DNA of 64,000 bases from DATHTC01 sp035456465. Lineage in GTDB: Bacteria > Actinomycetota > Thermoleophilia > Gaiellales > Gaiellaceae. Shown in pieces: positions 23,939-32,878 of the stretch. Made by a program: the position numbers and the translations under genes. The stretch's first letter is position 1. Each line of letters opens with the position of its first letter. The stretch is from NCBI GenBank assembly GCA_035456465.1, contig DATIDD010000070.1, forward strand, positions 1-64,000. The letters run 5' to 3'. The notes below the pieces were generated by a model. It had not been told where the DNA came from. It did no database searches and worked only from the letters and a program-made list of their open reading frames with translations.

Positions 23939-25000
23939 ATGGCCGAGCCCGACGTGGTCGAGCGCCTCCTCGAGCTGGACGAGGTGCGGTCGCTGATCGA
24001 CGGCGCCGAGTCGGTGCGCCTGACGCTGCTGCTCGAGGCGATCGAGCCGTTCGAGCTCGACCCGCTCGAGCTCGACTCGCTGCGCGTGGAGCTCGAGGCG
24101 CGCGGCCTCGAGCTCCTGGACGACCCGGAGCCGGAGGAAGCGCCGGCGCCGGCCCCGCCGCCGCCTGCGGTGGTGCCGCCGCAGGAGGTGACGACCGACG
24201 CGCTCCAGCTGTTCCTGCGCGAGGCCGGGCGCCACCAGCTCCTCACGGCCGCGCAGGAAGTCGAGCTCGCGAAGCGGATCGAGCGCGGCGACGCCGCCGC
24301 GAAGCAGCACATGATCCAGGCGAACCTCCGCCTCGTCGTCTCGATCGCGAAGAACTACCGCAACCAGGGGCTGCCCTTCCTCGACCTCATCCAGGAGGGC
24401 ACGCTCGGGCTCATCCGGGCCGTCGAGAAGTTCGACTGGCGCCGCGGCTTCAAGTTCTCGACCTACGCGACCTGGTGGATCCGCCAGGCGGTCGCGCGGG
24501 CGCTGGCGGACAAGGCCCGGACGATCCGGATGCCGGTGCACATCGTCGAGCGGCTGCAGAAGATGAACCGGGCCGAGCGCACGCTGTGGGCCACGCTCGG
24601 CCGTGAGCCGACCCTCGAGGAGATCGCCGAGGAGGCGAACCTGCCGCTCCAGCAGGCGAAGGAGGTCCGTGCCGCCGCCCGCACCTCGACGAGCCTCGAC
24701 CAGCCGATCGGCGACGGGGACGACGCGGTCTTCGGCGACCTCGTCGCGGGCGACGGGCCGCTCCCCGACGAGGAGGTCGAGGTCGTCCTGCGCACCCAGG
24801 CGCTCCAGGAGGCGCTGACGGCGCTGTCCCCCCGCGACCGAACGGTGCTGGTGCTTCGGTACGGGCTCGACGACGAGGAGCCGAGGACGCTCGAGGAGAT
24901 CGGCCGGCGCCTCGGGCTCACCCGCGAGCGCGTGCGCCAGATCGAAGTCGAGTCGCTCAGGCGGCTGGCCGCGCTGCGAGAGATGGAGCTGGCGCGCTGA
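23939..25000 (+). CDS. RNA polymerase sigma-70 factor, primary type
   Basis: A 353-residue sigma factor. An acidic N-terminal segment of about 75 residues precedes region 1.2 (ALQLFLREAGRHQLL, about 83-97), region 2 (NLRLVVSIAKNY, DLIQEGTLGLIRAVEKFDW, FSTYATWWIRQAV), region 3 and region 4 with the helix-turn-helix LGLTRERVRQIE near the end. All core residues for -10 melting are present. It resembles RpoD/SigA group 1-2 factors. It overlaps the convergent PHP gene by 44 bases and lies close to a second sigma gene. Confidence 0.93.
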   Translation: MAEPDVVERLLELDEVRSLIDGAESVRLTLLLEAIEPFELDPLELDSLRVELEARGLELLDDPEPEEAPAPAPPPPAVVPPQEVTTDALQLFLREAGRHQLLTAAQEVELAKRIERGDAAAKQHMIQANLRLVVSIAKNYRNQGLPFLDLIQEGTLGLIRAVEKFDWRRGFKFSTYATWWIRQAVARALADKARTIRMPVHIVERLQKMNRAERTLWATLGREPTLEEIAEEANLPLQQAKEVRAAARTSTSLDQPIGDGDDAVFGDLVAGDGPLPDEEVEVVLRTQALQEALTALSPRDRTVLVLRYGLDDEEPRTLEEIGRRLGLTRERVRQIEVESLRRLAALREMELAR

Positions 25001-25688
25001 AGCCCAGCGCCGCGCCGCAGAACAGCTCCCGGGCCCGCTCCTCCCCCACCTTCCTGATCGCCTCCGCGTAGGCCGCGTCGAGGTGCGGGGGCCGCGTCGG
25101 CCGGTGCCCGTCCGAGGCGACGAGCGCGACCAGGCCCTGCTCGATCAGGTGCCATCCCAGCTCGTCGGCGTCGGGGCCGTGGTCGCCCGTGAGCGACGAC
25201 GCGTTCACCTGCAGCAGCCAGCCGCGCTCCGCCAGCTCCGCCGCGAGCGCCGGCCGGTCCTGGACGGACTGCGTCCGCTCGGGGTGCGCGATCACCGGGA
25301 GGAGGCCGGCGGCCTCGGCGTGCTCCCCGAGCCGGACGAGGGTCGCGGCGGGCCCCGTGAAGGGGACCTCCATCAGCACCGCTCCCGTCCCCTCGAGCTC
25401 GTAGCGGCGCGGGTCCTCGTCGAGCAAGGCCCGGGTGGGCGTGAGCTCGAAGCCGAGCCGGAGCTCGAGCGGCAGACCGCGCTCGCGCTTCATGCGCTCG
25501 TAGGCGCGCCGGATCTCGCCCTCCCGCGCGATCGTCAGCGGCAGCTGCGGCCAGACGTGCGGCGTCGCGAACAGGACGCTCGTGCCGCGCTCGGCTGCGG
25601 ACCAGCACAGCTCGAGCGCCTCCCGGACGGTGCCGGCACCGTCGTCGCCAGAGGGGACGACGTGGCTGTGGACGTCGACGAAGCCCAT
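24957..25688 (-). CDS. PHP-domain phosphatase, CpsB/YwqE type
   Basis: A 243-residue PHP-fold protein with metal ligands in DVHSHVVPSGDDG at the N-terminus, ATPH, FELTP, IAHPERTQ and SDGHRPTRPP. These match the CpsB/CapC/YwqE tyrosine-protein phosphatases, which dephosphorylate the kinase controlling capsule or exopolysaccharide synthesis. No partner tyrosine kinase is in the window, so the substrate is open. It is transcribed after the second sigma gene with a 22-base gap. Confidence 0.87.
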   Translation of the reverse strand: MGFVDVHSHVVPSGDDGAGTVREALELCWSAAERGTSVLFATPHVWPQLPLTIAREGEIRRAYERMKRERGLPLELRLGFELTPTRALLDEDPRRYELEGTGAVLMEVPFTGPAATLVRLGEHAEAAGLLPVIAHPERTQSVQDRPALAAELAERGWLLQVNASSLTGDHGPDADELGWHLIEQGLVALVASDGHRPTRPPHLDAAYAEAIRKVGEERARELFCGAALGFSAPAPSLAARPAA

Positions 25689-25710
25689 GGGGCCAGCCTA
25701 GCGGCGTCCG

Positions 25711-26721
25711 TCAGGCGCGCAGGTACAGCTCGAGGTCCGGCGCCACCTGCCGGAGCTCGCGCAGCGCCCGCGCCTCGAGCTGGCGCACGCGCTCGCGTGT
25801 GATCCCGAGCCCGGCGCCGACCTCCTCGAGCGTCTGCGGCTTCGACCCGTCGAGGCCGAAGCGGAGCGCGAGCACGTGCCGCATGCGCGGGTTCAGCCGC
25901 TCGAGCGCCGCGGCGAGCTCGGTCGTCCGCAGCCGGTCGGCCGTCGTCTCGTCCGGCTTCTCGGACTGCGTGTCCTCGATCAGGTCGCCGTACAGGCTCT
26001 CCCCGTCCCCCACCGGGGTCTCGAGCGAGACCGGATCCTCGACGAGCTCGAGGAGCTCCTGCACGCGCTTCTCGGTGAAGCCGCTCTCCTTGGCCAGCTC
26101 GGCGACGCTCGGGTCACGGTTGAGCTTCTGGGCGAGGACGCGCCGCGAGCGCATCACGCGGCGGGCCTGCTCGGCGACGTGGACGGGCAGCCTGATCGTC
26201 CGTCCCTGGTCGGCGAGCGCCCGCGTCACGGACTGCCGGATCCACCAGGTCGCGTAGGTCGAGAGCTTGAAGCCCAGGCGGTAGTCGAACTTCTCGACCG
26301 CGCGGATCAGGCCCAGGTTGCCCTCCTGGATCAGGTCGAGGAGCGGCACGCCTGCCTTCGTGTAGTTGCGCGTGATCGACATCACGAGCCGGAGGTTCGA
26401 CTCGATCAGCTTCCGCTTGGCGGCCTCGTCGCCGAGATCCTTGCGCCGGGCGAGCTCACGCTCCTCCACGGGCGTGAGCAGGCGACCGTCCCCGATCTGG
26501 CGGACGTAGAGCTTGAGCGGATCGGCGACCTCGGGCGCCGGAGAGGCCTCGAGCTCGGGCTCCTCCGCCGCCTCCACCGCGTCGGCCTCCCCCGTGTCGG
26601 CCTCGGCGTCGAGTGTTTCACCGGCGGGCTCGCGGACAAGCTCGAGGTGTGGCTCGTGCGGCTGCGCCTCGTCCTCGGAGGACTGGTGGAACGCAGGGTC
26701 GCGGAGCGGCTGGCCTTCCAT
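25711..26721 (-). CDS. RNA polymerase sigma-70 factor, second paralogue
   Basis: A 336-residue sigma factor with a long acidic N-terminus (about 65 residues), region 1.2 (PLKLYVRQIGDGRLL), region 2 (NLRLVMSITRNY, DLIQEGNLGLIRAVEKFDY, LSTYATWWIRQSV), region 3 and region 4 ending in LGITRERVRQLEARAL. It is clearly related to the factor at 23939 but not identical in the promoter-reading segments. One of the pair may be the housekeeping factor and the other a group 2 factor; sequence alone does not decide. Confidence 0.93.
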   Translation of the reverse strand: MEGQPLRDPAFHQSSEDEAQPHEPHLELVREPAGETLDAEADTGEADAVEAAEEPELEASPAPEVADPLKLYVRQIGDGRLLTPVEERELARRKDLGDEAAKRKLIESNLRLVMSITRNYTKAGVPLLDLIQEGNLGLIRAVEKFDYRLGFKLSTYATWWIRQSVTRALADQGRTIRLPVHVAEQARRVMRSRRVLAQKLNRDPSVAELAKESGFTEKRVQELLELVEDPVSLETPVGDGESLYGDLIEDTQSEKPDETTADRLRTTELAAALERLNPRMRHVLALRFGLDGSKPQTLEEVGAGLGITRERVRQLEARALRELRQVAPDLELYLRA

Positions 26722-26910
26722 CTCCGTTCCTATCGGTTGCCGCGCTCACGCGCTTGAGCAGGAAGACAGGGAAGGAGTTCAGCGTCTGGTTTGCAAAGTT
26801 TTCGTGAGAATTCGCTCGAAGCCCAACTTGTGGCCAACAATCCCGTCACACTTGGTCATCGGCACCCAGATGGGTGTCCAGGAGGCGTCTGCGGCGTCCG
26901 AGGAGCTTCC

Positions 26911-26916
26911 TAGCAT
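26911..26916 (+). promoter_or_regulatory. Probable -10 element of a leaderless amidotransferase transcript
   Basis: TAGCAT is followed by exactly six bases and then ATG. No ribosome binding site is present. The 200-base gap upstream (26722-26922) shows no other clear feature. Confidence 0.5.
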
Positions 26917-26922
26917 CGCGTT

Positions 26923-27717
26923 ATGTGCGGCATTGCCGGATACAGCCTGAGTGACGAGAGCCGGGTCGGCCGGACGCTCGCTGCGCAGGCGCTGCTGGCG
27001 GGCATCGCCGAGCGCGGCAACGACGCCGTGGGCTACGCCTGGCGCGGCGGTGATGCCCGCGTGTCCGTGCGGAAGCGGCGCTCGGGTGCAACCGCGCTGC
27101 TCGACGAGCTGCACGTCCCTCCGACCGCGACGCAGGCCCTCGTCCACGTCCGCGACTACACGAAGGGGCACCCTTCGATCGAGGCGAACAACCACCCGAT
27201 CCGCCACGGAGCCGTGGTCGGGATCCACAACGGGGTCGTCGCCAACGACGACGAGCTGCTCGCGGCCGAGCGGATCGAGCGCGCGCGCCCCGAGATGACG
27301 GTCGACTCAGAGGTGATCTTCGCGCTCGTCGAGCGCGCCGACAGCCGCGCGCGCGTGCTCGAGCGGCTCGTCGGCACGATGGCGGCCGCCTGGATGGACG
27401 AGCGCCGGCCCGGGCTCGTGTTCGCCGCGCGCGCCGTCGGCCGCCCGCTCTGGACCGGGCACACGCGGCACGAGACGTTCTTCGCCTCCACGCGCCAGGC
27501 GCTCGAGGTGGTCGAGGACACGCTGCGGATGACGCTGACGAAGCGGGAGGTCGAGGAGGGCACGCTGCTCGCCCTCCGGCACGGCCGCACCGCGTGGAGC
27601 GAGCGCTTCACGCCCGACCGGTCGCACGTCGAGGAGCCGCTGCCCGCCGTCCGCGCGGCCGAGGAGGGGCGCTCCTGCCTCGCCCGGCTGGCGGCGATCG
27701 CCGCCACCACCGCCTAG
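26923..27717 (+). CDS. Class II glutamine amidotransferase, stand-alone
   Basis: A 264-residue N-terminal-nucleophile amidohydrolase. The catalytic Cys is residue 2 (MCGIAGYSL). The oxyanion and substrate elements follow as VHVRDYTKGHPSIEANNHPI and GIHNGVVAND, the pattern of GlmS/PurF glutaminase domains. No isomerase, synthetase or PRTase domain is fused or adjacent, so it either supplies ammonia to an unknown partner or has another amidohydrolase role. It is probably made from a leaderless mRNA. Confidence 0.87.
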   Translation: MCGIAGYSLSDESRVGRTLAAQALLAGIAERGNDAVGYAWRGGDARVSVRKRRSGATALLDELHVPPTATQALVHVRDYTKGHPSIEANNHPIRHGAVVGIHNGVVANDDELLAAERIERARPEMTVDSEVIFALVERADSRARVLERLVGTMAAAWMDERRPGLVFAARAVGRPLWTGHTRHETFFASTRQALEVVEDTLRMTLTKREVEEGTLLALRHGRTAWSERFTPDRSHVEEPLPAVRAAEEGRSCLARLAAIAATTA

Positions 27718-27733
27718 CCCGCGGCCGCCGCGG

Positions 27734-28411
27734 TCAGGCGAGCGTGCCGTCGGCGCGCACGTCCGCGCCTCGCTCGCGCAGCGCCTCGCGGACGAGGTAC
27801 TGGAAGGCCGACCAGGCCCCCCGTCTCGTCTCGAACAGCCGGTAGACCTGCCACTCGGTCATCAGCGACGGGTCGGACCTGCGCGCCTCCGCCCAGTCGG
27901 CGAACTTCGGCAGGCGGCCGAGCCGCTCGGCCAGTGCCACGCCCTGCTCGACGGCGCGCTCCAGCCGCTCCTCGCCCACGGGGACGTCGAAGCCGGCCTC
28001 CCGGAGCGCGGCGGTGAGCGAGCCGAAGGTGTGCCAGTAGAGGGACTTGGACGGCATCCGGTCGCGGTGCTCGTCGAGGTCGCGCGCCGCGGGCGGCCGC
28101 CCGAGCTCCTCCCCCAGCCCGCGCAGGAGCCCGACGAGCTCGTCACGCGACAGCCCCCGCCGGGGCACGAGGCCCGCCTGGCGCTTGGCCGCGTTCCACG
28201 CCCCGAAGCGCTCGATCACCGTCTGCGGGTGCACCGTCGTCTCCGGGTCGGCGGCGAACTCGCGCATCGTCGGCGACCGCCCCAGCCGCTCGGCGGACGC
28301 GCGGAGCTCCGCGAGGATCTCGTCGTCCGAGTAGCGCCGCCTGAGACCCGCACGGAACGTCGCGAGCGCCGCCTCGTCGACCCGGACGCGAGGCTGCCGG
28401 GGCCGCCCCAT
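27734..28411 (-). CDS. Protein of three homing-endonuclease-associated helical repeats
   Basis: A 225-residue, highly charged, all-helical protein. Three similar units are seen at about 29-82, 88-142 and 148-210, each of the form 'L-x-ELGR-P-T...FGSWNAALREAG' (AERLGRSPTMREF, GEELGRPPAARDL, AERLGRLPKFADW). They match the HNH_repeat type found beside homing endonucleases. No nuclease domain is present. A DNA-binding role is inferred from the family. No clear ribosome binding site precedes the ATG. Confidence 0.75.
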   Translation of the reverse strand: MGRPRQPRVRVDEAALATFRAGLRRRYSDDEILAELRASAERLGRSPTMREFAADPETTVHPQTVIERFGAWNAAKRQAGLVPRRGLSRDELVGLLRGLGEELGRPPAARDLDEHRDRMPSKSLYWHTFGSLTAALREAGFDVPVGEERLERAVEQGVALAERLGRLPKFADWAEARRSDPSLMTEWQVYRLFETRRGAWSAFQYLVREALRERGADVRADGTLA

Positions 28412-28458
28412 GCAAGAAGCATAGAGCGCGCTGGAGATTCCGCAAGCCCGCCCGAACG

Positions 28459-31239
28459 CTACGACGCGAGCGACGCGGGCGGGCGCTGCGCGGGAGCCGG
28501 CGACGCGACCGGCTCGACCGGGAGGATCCGCTCGAGCGCCGCCACCGTCCGCGGGCAGAACTGCGTCCCGGCGGCCCGGCGGAGCTCGCCGACGGCCTCG
28601 GCGGCGGGCCGCGCGGCCCGGTAGATCCGTGTGGTCAGCATCGAGTCGAGCGCGTCGGCGACGTGGATGATCCGTGCGCCGAGCGGGATCTCCTCCCCGT
28701 GCAGCCGGTCGGGGTAGCCGCTCCCGTCGAAGCGCTCGTGGTGGTGCCGGATCGCCGGCACGGCGTCGTCGAGGAAGCCGAGGCGGTCGATGATCCTGGC
28801 CCCCTCCTCCGCGTGCCGCTGCATCAGCGCCCACTCCGAGGGCGTGAGGCTGGCCGGCTTGAGCAGGACCGAGTCGGGGATCGCGAGCTTGCCGATGTCG
28901 TGGAAGAGCGCGGCATGGCCGAGCACCTCCAGCTCCGCGTGCGACAGGCCGAGCTCGCGGCCGATCGCGAGCGCCAGCTGCTGCACGCGGCGCGAGTGGC
29001 CGGCGGTGTAGGAGTCGCGGGCGTCGACGGTGGCCGAGAGCGACTCCATCGCCGCCGTCGACCGCTCCTTCAGCAGCCGGTTCGCGTGCTCCAGCGACAC
29101 GTTCTGCGTCTGGATCGTCTCGGCGGCGGCACGCAGCTTCTGCGCAGACCGCTGGGTGTGCGCCAGGTAGGCCTCCTGCGTCTTCCGCATCAGCAGCAGC
29201 GGCAGCGCGAACACGATCAGGGCGATCAGCCCCACCGACCCGTAGCCGATGGCGATCACGCCGCCGATGAAGCCGTACGCGACGTAGTGGGGCATCAGCC
29301 ACGCGAACCGCTCGCGGAAGACCCGCAGCCAGCGCTCGTGGCCCTCGAGGGCGAGGGCCAGCGAGAGCAGGCCGGTGTTGACGGCGAAGTAGGCGGCACC
29401 GGCGAGCAACCCGGCCGCGACCGTCGCCAGCCGGCCGTCGGCTCCGAGCGCGAAGATCCCGGCCGCGGCGAGCGAGCAGAGCGTGAGGTTGCCGACGTTG
29501 AAGAGCACGTTGTGCAGCGGCGGCCGTCGGGCGCTCCACTCCACCGCCACGATCGCGACCGCGATCGCGAGCGCGACCCGCGGCCCGAACAGCGCCGCAC
29601 CGGCGAGCGCGCCGACGGCCGAGACCGACAGCGTCCCCTGGTCCATCATCTCGAGCGCGAGCGCCTGCGCGATCGCGACGAGCGCGACGACGGCGACGAC
29701 GCCGATCCAGTCGCTGCTCGTGCCGAGCCAGGCGCCGGCTATGCCCGCGGCCACGCCGCCGGCCGACACGAGCGCGACGAGCGCGGAGAGGCGCGTCGAG
29801 AGCGACAGGAACCGCGGGCCGTGGAGGGCGTGCGGACGCGGGTGGCGACGCTCCGCCGCGGGACGGGCCTCGGGCACGGCCGGGAGGGGCTCGCGGTGGT
29901 CCCCGTCCTCGGGGACGGCGACGAGGCGCGTCTGGCGGTCGGCCGGGACGAGCAGCGGCTCCGAGCTGGCACCGAGGACGCGGTTGCGCCCCTGGAGCTT
30001 GGCCCGGTAGACGGCGAGGTCCGCCTGGTGGATGAGCTCGTTGTCGTCGAGCGCGTCCTTCGGGAAGCCGGCGACGCCGAGCGAGACCGTGGCGCGGATC
30101 GGCTCGGACGCTGTCTCGACCTCGAACGAGCGCTCGGCGACCGCCCGGCGGATGCGCTCGGCGATCTCGAGCGCCTGCTCCGGCGACGTCTCCGGCAGGA
30201 GGATCGAGAACTCCTCCCCGCCGAAGCGGGCCGGCACGTCGTAGTGGCGCAGCTGGGCGCGGAACACCTCGGCGATCCCCTTCAGCACCGCGTCGCCGGC
30301 GAGGTGGCCGTACGAGTTGTTGATGTCACGGAGCAGGTCGAGGTCGGCCATGATCAGCGACAGCGGCCGGTTGAACCGTGCCGCGCGGCCGAGCTCCTCG
30401 TTCAGCGCCGTGGCGAAGTGCCGCGCGTTGAAGAGGCCCGTCTTCGGGTCGACACGAGCCTCCGCCTGCAGCTGCGGCACGCTCAGCGAGCGGTGGAGGA
30501 CGAGCAGCGGGGCGAGGGCGACCGGGATCAGCCACGGGTTCGTCTCCCAGAACGTGGCCAGGGCGACGCCCAGCATCGTCAGCACGAGGTCGGTGGAGAG
30601 GCTCTCGGCCGTGAACAGCTGCGTCTCGCGGAAGGTGAAGCCCCGCCCGATGCGCAGCATCGACCCCAGCAGGAAGTGGTTGGTGGCGACGAAGACGACG
30701 CAGGCGGCGAGCGCGCCGAGCGCGATGCGGCCGTCGTCGTTGGCGATGAGGCCGTCGGAGCGCAGGATTGCCTGGTTCGCGCCCCAGGCGGCCAGCGTGT
30801 TGAGCGTGAAGTTGCAGATGTTGAAGCTCTGGACGAACCAGCTGTACCGCTCCTTCAGCCATTCGGGGATGTTCTGGACGATCCCGATCAGGACGATCAG
30901 CTCGGGCGGGAGCAGCAGGGCGGCGGCCAGCAGGAAGACGATCGACGTGTGGAACGAGAGCAGCTTCGACTGGAAGCGGACGACGAAGATGTGCGAGATC
31001 GCCGCGGCGGTCGCGAGGATCGCGAACGTCGTCCAGCCGTGGATCCGGTCGCCGCGCACCAGGTTGTCCAGGAACGGCGCGCTCGCGGCGATCGTGACCG
31101 CGATCACGGCCGCGAGGTAGGCGGTGCCGCGACGCGAGAGCGCGTTGCGCGGGGCCTCGTCGCGCAGGTTCTCGTCGCGGAGGGGCTCGCCGAGCGGGTA
31201 CGCGGCGGCGGGCTCGAGCTCTGTGGGGATCGCCGTCAT
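28459..31239 (-). CDS. Membrane c-di-GMP protein with GGDEF and HD-GYP domains
   Basis: A 926-residue protein with two copies of a membrane sensor plus output. Residues 40-255 are transmembrane, 260-425 are a GGDEF domain with active site GGEEF at 340-344 and an I-site RHYD at 331-334, 480-690 are a second transmembrane block, and 725-910 are HD-GYP (HD at about 780, HHHERFDGSGYP at 832-843). Both enzymes look intact, so it could make and break c-di-GMP. Both membrane blocks share a FN-x2-N-x-TL motif, suggesting internal duplication. An AGGGTCGG site precedes ATG at 31239. Confidence 0.93.
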   Translation of the reverse strand: MTAIPTELEPAAAYPLGEPLRDENLRDEAPRNALSRRGTAYLAAVIAVTIAASAPFLDNLVRGDRIHGWTTFAILATAAAISHIFVVRFQSKLLSFHTSIVFLLAAALLLPPELIVLIGIVQNIPEWLKERYSWFVQSFNICNFTLNTLAAWGANQAILRSDGLIANDDGRIALGALAACVVFVATNHFLLGSMLRIGRGFTFRETQLFTAESLSTDLVLTMLGVALATFWETNPWLIPVALAPLLVLHRSLSVPQLQAEARVDPKTGLFNARHFATALNEELGRAARFNRPLSLIMADLDLLRDINNSYGHLAGDAVLKGIAEVFRAQLRHYDVPARFGGEEFSILLPETSPEQALEIAERIRRAVAERSFEVETASEPIRATVSLGVAGFPKDALDDNELIHQADLAVYRAKLQGRNRVLGASSEPLLVPADRQTRLVAVPEDGDHREPLPAVPEARPAAERRHPRPHALHGPRFLSLSTRLSALVALVSAGGVAAGIAGAWLGTSSDWIGVVAVVALVAIAQALALEMMDQGTLSVSAVGALAGAALFGPRVALAIAVAIVAVEWSARRPPLHNVLFNVGNLTLCSLAAAGIFALGADGRLATVAAGLLAGAAYFAVNTGLLSLALALEGHERWLRVFRERFAWLMPHYVAYGFIGGVIAIGYGSVGLIALIVFALPLLLMRKTQEAYLAHTQRSAQKLRAAAETIQTQNVSLEHANRLLKERSTAAMESLSATVDARDSYTAGHSRRVQQLALAIGRELGLSHAELEVLGHAALFHDIGKLAIPDSVLLKPASLTPSEWALMQRHAEEGARIIDRLGFLDDAVPAIRHHHERFDGSGYPDRLHGEEIPLGARIIHVADALDSMLTTRIYRAARPAAEAVGELRRAAGTQFCPRTVAALERILPVEPVASPAPAQRPPASLAS

Positions 31240-31486
31240 CCGACCCTGGGGTATCGGCCGCAACCGGGTCGCGCTTGACGGACGGAACGTACGCGCCGAG
31301 TGGTGGTCACGGCTTCGGTCTTCCTCCACCCGCGGTCGGGGGCCGCAGTCCGTGAGAGACGAGGACGAAGCGACCGGCTGGGCCTGCCGCTGCACGGCAC
31401 GGTAGGGCGCGTCCGGCGATCCGGGTATCCCCCGTTCGCGGGACGGGCGCGGGGTTCCCCCGGACGGGTGACTCCAGGACGACCGG

Positions 31487-31492
31487 TAGGCT
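31487..31492 (+). promoter_or_regulatory. Probable -10 element of a leaderless murT transcript
   Basis: TAGGCT lies six bases before the GTG start of murT, identical in hexamer and spacing to the element before apt. No ribosome binding site is seen. Confidence 0.5.
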
Positions 31493-31498
31493 CGGCCC

Positions 31499-32878
31499 GT
31501 GCGCGTCCCGGTGCCGCTCTCGCTCGAGGTGGCGGCCGCCCGCGCGGCGGGCTCGCTGTCGCGCCTGGCCGGCCGCGGCGGCGGCACGACGCTGCCGGGG
31601 AAGCTGCTGTGGAAGCTCGATCCGGGCGCGATCGACCGGCTCGCGGCACGCCTCCCTCGCGGCACCGCGCTCGTCTCGGCCACGAACGGCAAGACGACGA
31701 CCGCGTCGATGGTCGCTGAGATCCTGCGCGGGCGCGTCCGCGTCGCGCACAACAGCTCGGGCGCCAACCTCGTCTCCGGCGTCGCCTCGACGCTGCTCGA
31801 GGCGCGTGACGCCGAGCTCGGGCTGCTCGAGGTCGACGAGGCCGCCCTGCCCGAGGTGGCGCGGCGCCTGCGCCCGCGCGCGGTCTGCCTCGGCAACCTG
31901 TTCCGCGACCAGCTCGACCGCTACGGCGAGCTGGAGCACCTGGCCGACCGCTGGCGCGCAGCCGCCGCCCGGCTGCCGGAGGACACCGTGCTCGTGCTGA
32001 ACGCGGACGACCCTCAGGTCGGATCGCTGGCGGACACCGGTCGCCCGGCCGTCCTGTTCGGGCTCGACGACCCGCGCCACGCCCGCGCCGAGCTCCAGCA
32101 CGCCGCGGACTCGAAGTGGTGCGTCCGCTGCGGGACGCCGTACCACTACGCGGCCGCGTACGTCGGCCACCTCGGCGACTACCGCTGCCCGCGCTGCGGC
32201 CACGCCCGGCCGCCGCTCGACGTCGTCGCGCGGACGATCGAGCTGGCGGGGGTCGAGCACGCGTCGTTCGACCTGGTCACGCCCGAGGGGTCTCGCCGCG
32301 TGCGGCTCCGCCTGCCCGGCCTGTACAACGTCTACAACGCGCTGGCGGCGGCCGCGCTCGCCCGCGTGCTCGGCTCGACGCTCGACGAGGCGGCGGCGGG
32401 GCTGGAGCGCTCCTCGGCGGCGTTCGGACGCTTCGAGCGCATCGACGTGGAGGACGGCCGGCGGCTGCTGTTCCTGCTCGTGAAGAACCCGGCGGGCGCC
32501 AACGAGGCCGTGCGGACGCTGCTCCAGGGCGAGCCGCCGCGTGTGCTCGTCGTCGCGCTCAACGACGCGATCGCCGACGGGCAGGACGTGTCCTGGATCT
32601 GGGACGTCGACTTCGAGCCGCTCGTCCCGGGGCTGGACCGCCTCGTCGCCACCGGCTCGCGCGCCGCCGAGCTCTCGCTGCGGTTCAAGTACGGGGGCCT
32701 CGACGCCGCCGCGATCGAGGTCGAGCCGGAGCTCGGCCGCGCCCTCGACCGCGGGCTCGCGCTGACGCCCGCCGGGGGCGAGCTCGTCGTCCTCCCCACC
32801 TACACGGCGATGCTCGCCCTCCGCAGGCTCGTCGCCGGCCGCGGGCACGTCCGCAACTACTGGGAGCAGGCGGCATGA
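31499..32878 (+). CDS. murT: Lipid II isoglutaminyl synthase, MurT subunit
   Basis: A 459-residue Mur-ligase-like protein. The ATP loop is SATNGKTTTASM (about 60-71). A Cys4 zinc ribbon (CVRCG...CPRCG, about 205-235) lies inside the central domain, as in characterised MurT. The C-terminal DUF1727 domain follows. With GatD it amidates the alpha-carboxyl of D-Glu in lipid II, which peptidoglycan cross-linking needs in many Gram-positives. It overlaps gatD by four bases (ATGA). Confidence 0.95.
   Translation: MRVPVPLSLEVAAARAAGSLSRLAGRGGGTTLPGKLLWKLDPGAIDRLAARLPRGTALVSATNGKTTTASMVAEILRGRVRVAHNSSGANLVSGVASTLLEARDAELGLLEVDEAALPEVARRLRPRAVCLGNLFRDQLDRYGELEHLADRWRAAAARLPEDTVLVLNADDPQVGSLADTGRPAVLFGLDDPRHARAELQHAADSKWCVRCGTPYHYAAAYVGHLGDYRCPRCGHARPPLDVVARTIELAGVEHASFDLVTPEGSRRVRLRLPGLYNVYNALAAAALARVLGSTLDEAAAGLERSSAAFGRFERIDVEDGRRLLFLLVKNPAGANEAVRTLLQGEPPRVLVVALNDAIADGQDVSWIWDVDFEPLVPGLDRLVATGSRAAELSLRFKYGGLDAAAIEVEPELGRALDRGLALTPAGGELVVLPTYTAMLALRRLVAGRGHVRNYWEQAA

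Noticed and set aside
27734..28411. Homing endonuclease.
   Set aside because: Only the accessory helical repeats are present; no HNH or LAGLIDADG motif can be seen.
28663..31278. An 871-codon open frame on the plus strand opposite the GGDEF/HD-GYP gene.
   Set aside because: The product is Arg/Asp/Glu/His-rich without hydrophobic core and mirrors the codon structure of the minus-strand gene, whose domains are unmistakable.
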